DNA from: Streptomyces sp. HNM0575
Lineage (GTDB): Bacteria; Actinomycetota; Actinomycetes; Streptomycetales; Streptomycetaceae
Length of the DNA: 60,958 nt
Reading direction: 5' to 3'
NCBI RefSeq assembly: GCF_012726265.1
Contig: NZ_JAASAG010000020.1
Span: 1-60,958 of the forward strand
Shown: piece after piece, positions 55,301 through 60,958 of the stretch
Position numbering within the stretch: position 1 is the stretch's first letter
How the letters are laid out: the number at the start of each line of letters is the position of its first letter
Program-made: the position numbers and the translations under genes
The notes under the pieces: generated by a model
What the model was told of the DNA's origin: nothing
Database searches by the model: none
Seen by the model: only the letters and a program-made list of their open reading frames with translations

Positions 55301-57818
55301 CGCGATCCCCTTCGCGCTCACCTTCGCGCTCACCTTCGCGCTCGCCTTGCAGGTCTCCTTCGAGGGTCTCCTGCGCCATGGGCGTCAGGGTCCCGGCGGG
55401 GCCCAGCTCCAGCAGGGCGCCGGCCCCGGCCCGGCGCAGTGCGGTGACGCCGTCGGCGAAGCGGACGGTCTCCCGCACGTGCCGCACCCAGTAGTCGGGT
55501 GTGCGGATCTCCTCGCCGGCGAGATCCCCGGTGAGGTTGGAGACCAGCCCCAACTCCGGCTCGTGGAAAGCGAGTCGGGAGACGGCCTGCCGGAACTCCC
55601 CGAGCATCGGCTCCATCAGCGGGGAGTGGAAGGCGTGCGACACGTTCAGCCGCGACGTCCTGCGCCCCTGGGACTCCAGTTCGGCGGCGAGCTTTTGCAC
55701 CTGCTCCTCGTCGCCGGACAGGACGACGGAGGTGGGCCCGTTGACCGCGGCCAGCGCCACCCCGTCCTCCAGCAGCGGCGCCACCTCGGTCTCGGAGGCC
55801 TGCACCGCCACCATCACACCGCCACGCGGCAGTTGCGCCATCAACCGCGCACGCGCCGACACCAGCGCACACGCATCCGAGAGCGACAACACCCCCGCCA
55901 CGTGGGCCGCCGTGACCTCACCGATGGAATGGCCGCCCACGAACCGCGGCGCCGCACCGAGCGACTCCACCAGGCGGAAGAGAGCCACCCCGGAGGCGAA
56001 CAGCGCCGCCTGGGCCACGCCCGTATCGTTCAGCGCCTCGGCGTCCTCGCCCCACATCACCCCGCGCACAGCGGGATCCAGCTGCTCCAGCACCCCGTCG
56101 AGCGCCTCCGCGAACACGGGGAAGCGTCCGTACAACTCCCGTCCCATGCCGAGCCGTTGGGCGCCCTGACCCGAGAAGAGCACCCCCAGCGGCCGGTCGG
56201 AGGCCACGCCGCGCGCCGCCTCACGCACGCCGTCCTCCCCCGCCAGCAGCACGGCACGGTGGTCGAAGAGCGCACGGGATGCGGCCAGCGAGTATCCGAC
56301 GTCGAACGCGGTGGCGGAGCCCTCCCGCAGCTCGTCCCGGATCCGTTCGGCCTGCGCGTCGAGGGCCGTCGCCGTCTTCGCGGAGACCGTCAGCGGGACG
56401 GGCCCGTTGTGCGGGACGGCGGGCTCTTCCTGCTCCGTGTCGTCGGCCTCCGGGGCCTGTTCGAGGATCAGGTGCGCGTTGGTGCCGCTGACGCCGAAGG
56501 AGGAGACGCCGGCCCGCCGGGGCTCGGCGGCGGGCGGCCAGGCGACGGGCCGGGTCAGCAGCTCGACGGCGCCGGAGTCCCAGTCCACGTGTGACGAGGG
56601 GGAGTTGACGTGCAGCGTGGGCGGCATCGTCTGATGCCGTAGCGCCATCACCGTCTTGATGACGCCGGCGGCTCCCGCGGCGGCCTGGGTGTGGCCGAGG
56701 TTGGACTTGACGGCCCCCAGATACAGCGGCGTCCGGCGGTCCTTGCCGTAGGTGGCCAGCAGGGCCTGCGCCTCGATGGGGTCGCCCAGCGTCGTGCCCG
56801 TGCCGTGGGCCTCGACCACGTCGACGTCGGCCGGGGCGAGGCCCGCGCTCGCCAGGGCGGCGCGGATGACCTCCCGCTGGGAGGGGCCGTTGGGCGCGGT
56901 CAGGCCGTTGGAGGCGCCGTCCTGGTTGACGGCGCTGCCCCGCAGCACGGCCAGCACCGGGTGCCCGTTGCGGCGGGCGTCCGAGAGGCGTTCTACGACG
57001 AGCACGCCGACGCCCTCGGACCAGCCGGTGCCGTCGGCGTCGTCGGAGAAGGCACGGCAGCGCCCGTCGGGCGAGAGCCCGCCCTGGCGGGTGAAGCCGG
57101 CGAAGCTGGCAGCGGTCGACATGACGGTCACGCCGCCCGCCAGGGCGAGGGTGCACTCCTCGCCGCGCAGCGCCTGCGCGGCGAGGTGCAGGGCCACCAG
57201 GGACGAGGAGCAGGCGGTGTCGACGGTGACGGCAGGCCCCTGGAGTCCGAGGCTGTAGGAGACGCGTCCCGACAGGACGCTGGCGGAGGTGCCGGATCCG
57301 GCGTGTCCTTCCACGTCCTCCTGGGAGGCGAGCAGCAGATGCCCGTAGTCCTGGCCGTTGGTGCCCGCGAACACGCCGGTGCGGGAGCCGCGCAGCGACA
57401 CCGGGTCGATGCCGCTCCGTTCGATCGCCTCCCAGGAAGCTTCCAGCAGCAGCCGCTGCTGCGGGTCCATCGCCAGGGCCTCGCGCGGGGAGATGCCGAA
57501 GAAGCCCGGGTCGAACTCGCCCGCGTCGTAGAGGAATCCGCCCTGGAGGGTGGCGCTGTGGCCACTGCCGTCGCCGGCGAGCGTGCCCAGGTCCCAGCCC
57601 CGGTCGGTGGGGAAGTCGGAGACGGCGTCGCCTCCGGCGGACACCAGCTCCCACAGTCCCTCGGGGGAGCGCACGCCGCCGGGGAAGCGGCACGCCATGC
57701 CGACGATCGCCACCGGCTCATGGCGTCCCGCCTCTACTTCCTCCAGGCGCTGCCGGGTCTTGTGCAGATCCGCGGTGACCCATTTCAGGTACTCAACGAG
57801 CTGTTCCTCATCCGGCAT
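52359..57818 (-). CDS. Type I modular polyketide synthase, terminal module KS-AT-KR-ACP-TE, 1819 aa
   Basis: An N-terminal docking coil (MPDEEQLVEYLKWVTADLHK) accepts the previous subunit. The KS has DTACSSSLVALH (Cys about 203), EAHGTGTTLGDP and KSNLGHTQAAAG. The AT has GHSIGEVTAAH (Ser about 630) and HAFHSPLM, which indicate malonyl-CoA. The KR (about 1155-1340) has TGGTGGLGAELA and LDD, B-type. There is no DH; a KR structural subdomain fills the gap. The ACP has GFDSLIAVELR (Ser about 1464) and the thioesterase has GHSSGGTLAYF (Ser about 1659), so this protein releases the product. A (EREG/DREG)n repeat interrupts the AT-KR linker. Start ATG 57818 lies 18 bases after the upstream PKS gene's stop. 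Confidence 0.95.
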   Translation of the reverse strand: MPDEEQLVEYLKWVTADLHKTRQRLEEVEAGRHEPVAIVGMACRFPGGVRSPEGLWELVSAGGDAVSDFPTDRGWDLGTLAGDGSGHSATLQGGFLYDAGEFDPGFFGISPREALAMDPQQRLLLEASWEAIERSGIDPVSLRGSRTGVFAGTNGQDYGHLLLASQEDVEGHAGSGTSASVLSGRVSYSLGLQGPAVTVDTACSSSLVALHLAAQALRGEECTLALAGGVTVMSTAASFAGFTRQGGLSPDGRCRAFSDDADGTGWSEGVGVLVVERLSDARRNGHPVLAVLRGSAVNQDGASNGLTAPNGPSQREVIRAALASAGLAPADVDVVEAHGTGTTLGDPIEAQALLATYGKDRRTPLYLGAVKSNLGHTQAAAGAAGVIKTVMALRHQTMPPTLHVNSPSSHVDWDSGAVELLTRPVAWPPAAEPRRAGVSSFGVSGTNAHLILEQAPEADDTEQEEPAVPHNGPVPLTVSAKTATALDAQAERIRDELREGSATAFDVGYSLAASRALFDHRAVLLAGEDGVREAARGVASDRPLGVLFSGQGAQRLGMGRELYGRFPVFAEALDGVLEQLDPAVRGVMWGEDAEALNDTGVAQAALFASGVALFRLVESLGAAPRFVGGHSIGEVTAAHVAGVLSLSDACALVSARARLMAQLPRGGVMVAVQASETEVAPLLEDGVALAAVNGPTSVVLSGDEEQVQKLAAELESQGRRTSRLNVSHAFHSPLMEPMLGEFRQAVSRLAFHEPELGLVSNLTGDLAGEEIRTPDYWVRHVRETVRFADGVTALRRAGAGALLELGPAGTLTPMAQETLEGDLQGEREGEREGEREGDREGDREGDREGEDASARESGADAARPKESATAAGSGRPVTVVPLLRKDQPEETAAATALARLHVAGVRVDWSAWFSGTGARLTDLPTYPFQRERYWPTPAGGGIPAAPRPPWAEDPTMYGVEWVQAPPAAPAAASARWAVIGADEFDLAHLLYSAGQNVTSYGETLAGAMVDGGAAPDVFLVPLVGERDGEVPASAHALAARALALVQEALEQQRFAGSRVVFVTRGAFAAAGEQVTDVAAAAACGLVRSAQSENPGRFLLVDMDDAELSGALLPALLSRDEPQVLVRNGTARVVRLAEPAVTGAGAGPRPWNPDGTVLITGGTGGLGAELAKHLVAERGVKHLLLASRRGPQAPGADDLRDELAAAGAQVTLAACDAADPGQVTALLAGVQPEHPLTAVVHAAGVLDDGLVASLTPQRLADVLRPKVDAAWNLHHATRGTDLAAFVLYSSVAGLLGAAGQGNYAAANTFLDALAEHRRGQGLPGTSLAWGPWAEAGGMTGALSGAAMERIARSGMPPLTTRQGMACFDAGLAREEAVLAPLHLNTEAQRRQGVPPLLRGLISDGGAGAAPAEKSAVTMLDRISGLDAAEQEAALRDLVVNTSAVLLGHSDPDAIDPERDFLELGFDSLIAVELRNQLSEVLGVRPPTSVVFDTKTPARLAGWLLDELPERAGGGSGTASGGQAAAPAAHGDTLQGLFTEAVRSGKVLEGLRMLKTVAALRPTFETPAELEELPAPVTLAEGSATPRLICISAPGATAGVHMYARMAAELRGKRHVSALPLVGFAEGEMLPATTQAAARVVAESILHASDGEPFVLVGHSSGGTLAYFAAGVLEEAWDVRPEAVVMLDTLSLRYDSHEGMDFDAVTTNYFNTMDSPAVSMNSARLSAMAHWFIKMTDIGLEPSAPKLLVRCGKEVAGTDFETASSSSAPPLSVPADDVRVVPTDHMAMVKEDSAMTAEVIEDWLGTLAEAGTVTAGAPNRQ
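55273..55344. repeat. Six 12-bp tandem repeats in a PKS linker
   Basis: Units like CCTTCGCGATCC and CCTTCGCGCTCA repeat six times and encode on the minus strand EREG and DREG tetrapeptides at residues about 825-848, between AT and the post-AT linker. The 12-bp period preserves the frame. Confidence 0.95.
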
Positions 57819-57836
57819 CGCCAGTGACCTTCCTCA

Positions 57837-60800
57837 TCAGCGGTCGGGGTCCGCGTGTGTACGGCGGCCGAGTTCGTTGTCGATGAACGCCAGCACCTCG
57901 TCCGTGCTGGCGGACTGGATGCGCTCGGTCACCGCGGCTTCCGCTCCGTCGTCGGTGCCCGTCCCGCCGTAGCGGGCGAGGAGCGTCCGCAGCCGGGCGG
58001 CCACCTGTGCGCCGGCCAGGTCCTCGGGGGCGCCGGCGGCCAACGCCGCCTCCAGCCGGTCGAGTTCGCCCAGGACGCCGCCGCTCTGACCGGTGGCGTT
58101 CTGGGCGAGGAGCTCGTCGGCCAGGTGCGCGGCGACGGCGGAGGGCGTCGGATGGTCGAAGACCAGGGTGGCGGACAGGTGCGCGCCGGTGGCGGCGCCC
58201 AGGCTGTTGCGCAGCTCCACCGCGGTCAGCGAGTCGAAGCCCATCTGACGGAACTCCCGTCCCGCCTCGACGGCTTCGGGCGAGGCGTGGCCGAGCACTC
58301 CGGCAGCGTGGTGGCGCACCAGGTCCGTCAGGAACGGCATCCGGTCGGCCTCCCGCATGGAGTTGAGCTTCTGCGTGAGGTCCTCGGCGGAGGGTCCGTC
58401 GCCGGCCGTCCGCCGTGTCTGCGGGACCAGTTGACGAAGCACCGCCGGAACGGGCCCGGCAGCAGCGCCGGTTCGGGTGCGCCGCGTGTCGAGCCGTACG
58501 GGCACCAGCAGCGCGTCGGTGCGTGCGGTGGCGGCGTCGAAGAGGGCAAGGCCTTCCTCGGCGCTCAGCGGCGGCATGCCGGAGCGGCCCATGCGGCGCA
58601 TGTCCTGCTCGGACAACGAACCGGTCAGGCCGCCGCCTCGTACGCCGCCCGCCTCCTGCTCCCAGGGTCCCCAGGCGAGGGACTGTCCGGGCAGTCCGCG
58701 GGCCCTGCGGTACTGGGCGAGTGCGTCCAGGAACGCGTTCGCAGCGGCGTAGTTGGCCTGCCCGGCGGCGCCCATGACGCCGGCGACGGACGAGTAGGCG
58801 ACGAACGCCGACAGCGGGTGGCCGTTGGTGGCCTCGTGGAGGTTCCACGCCCCGTCGATCTTCGGACGGAGCACGGCGGCCAGGCGATCCGCAGTCAGGG
58901 AGGCGACGACGCCGTCGTCGAGTACGCCCGCGGCGTGCACGACCGCCGTCAGCGGGTGCGCGGACGGTACGTCCGCCACGAGGGCGTCCACGGCGGCGCG
59001 GTCGGCGGTGTCGCAGGCCGCGACCGTGACGTCGGCGCCGTGTGCCGTCAACTCGGCCCGCAGTTCCAGCACTTCGGGTGCGTCGGGGCCGCGGCGCGAG
59101 GCGAGCAGCAGGTGCCGCACTCCGCGTTCGGCGACGAGGTGCCGGGCCAGTTCGGCGCCGAGCCCGCCGGTGCCGCCGGTGATCAGCACCGTGCCGTCGG
59201 GGTCCCAGTCGGGCGCCTCGCCGGGCCCGGCCGCGCCGGGTTCCTCGTGGGGCAGCCGGGCGAGGCGTGCCACGTGCACGGTGCCTTGCCGCACCGCGGC
59301 CTGGGTCTCCCCCGCGTCCAGCAGTGCGGGCAGCCGCGGCAGCACGGCGGCGGACTCCTCGGTGCCGTCGAGGTCGGCGAGGAGCATGGTGCCCGGGCTC
59401 TCCGCCTGGGCGGAGCGCACGAGGCCCCATACGGGGGCGGTCTGCGGTGCGACGGCAGTGCCGTCACCTGCCTTTGCCGCGCTCGCGTCCGTGGCGGCCG
59501 GGTGCATCCGGCCCGCGGCCGGGTCGGTGTCGACGGCGCCGCGGGTGACGAACAGCAGCCTGGAACGGGCGAATTGCCCGTCCGCGTGCCACGCCTGCAC
59601 GAGTTCCAGAGCCCGTGCGGCCGCCCGGTGAGCCGCGCCGCTCACGTCGCCGGTGCTCTCCGCCGCAACCGGTACGGCGACGACGTCGGGCACGGTGCCG
59701 TCCGCGCCGACCGTCTCGGCCAGCGACTGCACCGGCTCGCCCACGTTCTGCCCGGCGGCGGCGAGGGCCGCGGCGATGCCGGAGTCGCCGGATCCGACGA
59801 CGGCCCAGCGGGTGCCGGACGGCGCAGACGGGACGTCCCTCTCCGGCGCCTGCGTCCACTCCAGCCGCAGCAGCGACTCCCGCCGGGCGGCGGGCGCGGC
59901 GGACGCGGCCTGGTCGGCGGAGGGCACGGCGGTCTCCACGGCGTCGGCCGTGAGCACCGGCTCCCCGTCCTGGTCGAAGGCGGCCACGGACACGGTGTCC
60001 GGACCCATGCGGGTCAGCAGGACACGCAGCACGGACGCGCCGGAGGCGTGCAGCGTCAGACCGTCGAAGGCGACGGGAACGACTCCGGTGCCGTCGCCGC
60101 CCCCGGAGGCGTCGTACGCCCGCAGCGCCGCGTCGAGCAGCGCCGGGTGGAGTCCATAGGCGCGCGCGTCGGAGACGGGTGCGGGGAGTTCGGCCTCCGC
60201 GAAGACCTCGTCGTCCCTCCGCCACACCTCGCGCAGCCCTTGGAAGACCGGCCCGCAGGCGACGCCCGCCTGTTCCAGCTCCTCGTACCAGCCGTCGAGG
60301 GGGACGGGGCGTGCTCCCTCGGACGGCCACGGTGCGGGGGCCTTGGTGTCCGGCTGGACGCCGGCGGACCTCAGCACGCAGGTGGCGTTGCGGGTCCAGG
60401 GACTGTCGTCGTCTCCGGCCGGGCGGGAGTGGACGGTGAGGGCGCGGCGTCCCTCCTCGTCTGGGGCGTCCACCCACACCTGGACGGTCACGGCGTCGTG
60501 TGCGCCGAAGGCCAGCGGTGCGGTGACCGTCAGGTCCTCCACGCGATCACAGCCGACCTGGTCGGCGGCGCGGACGGCGAGTTCGGCGAATGCGGAGCCG
60601 GGCAGGGTCACCGCGCCGTGCACGACGTGGTCGGCGAGCCACGGAAGCGTGGACGCGGAGAGCCGCCCCGTCAGGACGACGGCGTCCGACCCGGCGACCG
60701 CCATCGCCGCGCCGAGCAGCGGGTGTTCCGACGGTACGAGGCCGAGGGAGGCGGCATCGCCGCGTGCCGCGGAGGCGGTCGGCCAGTAGCGTTCGTGCTG

Positions 60801-60958
60801 GAAGGGGTAGGTGGGCAGATCGACACGGACCGCGCCCGTGCCCTCGAAGACAGGCGCCCACTCCACCCGGTGACCGGCCACATGCAACCGGGCCAGAGCC
60901 GTCAGCAGCGCCGTCTCCTCACCCCGGCCCTTACGCAACACCGGAACCGCAAGGCCGT
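57837..60958 (-). CDS. Type I modular polyketide synthase, 3' part with DH-KR-ACP (partial at right edge)
   Basis: The frame is open to the right edge, beginning in the post-AT linker (VLRKGRGEETALLTALARLH), so KS and AT lie outside. The DH has the catalytic HVVHGAVTLPG (HxxxGxxxxP) and YGLHPALLDAALRA, so it looks active. The KR has ITGGTGGLGAELARHL and an LDD motif (AAGVLDDGVVAS), B-type, with catalytic Ser and Tyr in YSSVAGVMGAAGQANYAAAN. The ACP has GFDSLTAVELR. The C-terminal 40 residues (AVTERIQSASTDEVLAFIDN) are a docking domain for the next subunit at 57818. This module therefore sets a double bond in the chain. Confidence 0.95.
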   Translation of the reverse strand, partial: GLAVPVLRKGRGEETALLTALARLHVAGHRVEWAPVFEGTGAVRVDLPTYPFQHERYWPTASAARGDAASLGLVPSEHPLLGAAMAVAGSDAVVLTGRLSASTLPWLADHVVHGAVTLPGSAFAELAVRAADQVGCDRVEDLTVTAPLAFGAHDAVTVQVWVDAPDEEGRRALTVHSRPAGDDDSPWTRNATCVLRSAGVQPDTKAPAPWPSEGARPVPLDGWYEELEQAGVACGPVFQGLREVWRRDDEVFAEAELPAPVSDARAYGLHPALLDAALRAYDASGGGDGTGVVPVAFDGLTLHASGASVLRVLLTRMGPDTVSVAAFDQDGEPVLTADAVETAVPSADQAASAAPAARRESLLRLEWTQAPERDVPSAPSGTRWAVVGSGDSGIAAALAAAGQNVGEPVQSLAETVGADGTVPDVVAVPVAAESTGDVSGAAHRAAARALELVQAWHADGQFARSRLLFVTRGAVDTDPAAGRMHPAATDASAAKAGDGTAVAPQTAPVWGLVRSAQAESPGTMLLADLDGTEESAAVLPRLPALLDAGETQAAVRQGTVHVARLARLPHEEPGAAGPGEAPDWDPDGTVLITGGTGGLGAELARHLVAERGVRHLLLASRRGPDAPEVLELRAELTAHGADVTVAACDTADRAAVDALVADVPSAHPLTAVVHAAGVLDDGVVASLTADRLAAVLRPKIDGAWNLHEATNGHPLSAFVAYSSVAGVMGAAGQANYAAANAFLDALAQYRRARGLPGQSLAWGPWEQEAGGVRGGGLTGSLSEQDMRRMGRSGMPPLSAEEGLALFDAATARTDALLVPVRLDTRRTRTGAAAGPVPAVLRQLVPQTRRTAGDGPSAEDLTQKLNSMREADRMPFLTDLVRHHAAGVLGHASPEAVEAGREFRQMGFDSLTAVELRNSLGAATGAHLSATLVFDHPTPSAVAAHLADELLAQNATGQSGGVLGELDRLEAALAAGAPEDLAGAQVAARLRTLLARYGGTGTDDGAEAAVTERIQSASTDEVLAFIDNELGRRTHADPDR

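Noticed and set aside
1..60958. tRNA or rRNA genes, complete insertion sequences, integrase attachment sites
   Set aside because: None was recognised by eye on either strand; a covariance-model or IS search would be needed to exclude small ones.

Overview
The window is high-GC (about 70%) actinobacterial DNA and looks like Streptomyces or a close relative. Supporting signs are GTG/TTG starts with GGAGG-type ribosome sites, Lsr2, SARP/BTAD, TetR and LacI regulators, a type I modular polyketide synthase (PKS), and a tap-tpg pair. Tap and Tpg are the telomere-replication proteins of linear Streptomyces chromosomes and plasmids, so the left part is probably near a replicon end.

Region 1 (1-8.4 kb) is decayed, repeat-rich DNA around the tap-tpg operon. 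About 1 kb at the left edge is a degenerate second copy of the DNA around the 3' end of tpg. Three copies of a two-hairpin repeat are present. A gene upstream of tap is broken by an 11-bp tandem duplication.

Region 2 (8.4-16.4 kb) is accessory: a GlxA/AraC-type regulator divergent from an MFS transporter and a cyclase-family hydrolase, a TetR gene divergent from an FAD monooxygenase with two shared operator-like palindromes, an LCM-type methyltransferase, an HNH lipoprotein pseudogene (broken by a 13-bp tandem duplication) and Lsr2.

Region 3 (16.6-33.0 kb) is the most striking part: a fluoride-resistance island. Six fluoride (crcB-type) riboswitches precede an inorganic pyrophosphatase (with a second enolase downstream), a NUDIX hydrolase, a CrcB/FluC channel, a six-gene complex I/hydrogenase-4-like membrane complex followed by UspA and DUF2180 genes, a CrcB-DUF190-CrcB operon, and a DUF3040 membrane protein. 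Enolase and pyrophosphatase are the classical fluoride-inhibited enzymes. The hydrogenase-like complex has lost all four NiFe cysteine ligands and most small-subunit FeS ligands, so it is an Ehr-type complex and not a hydrogenase. In five of the six leaders a stem visibly masks the Shine-Dalgarno sequence, and in four of the six the gated ATG opens a leader ORF or N-terminal extension and not the obvious start of the enzyme or channel.

Region 4 (33.2-47 kb) holds a secreted GH2 beta-galactosidase-like enzyme, a membrane-anchored SARP regulator, a BBE-type FAD oxidase, a 25-residue ribosomal bL37-like gene, a LacI regulator with a candidate operator before an SDR gene, a protein phosphatase, an O-methyltransferase and a VC0807 membrane protein. 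Region 5 (about 45-60.96 kb) is the edge of a PKS cluster: an aromatic hydroxylase, acyl-CoA carboxylase beta chain, P450, a terminal KS-AT-KR-ACP-TE protein, and an upstream DH-KR-ACP protein cut by the right edge. Calls are from reading the sequence; no database search was run.
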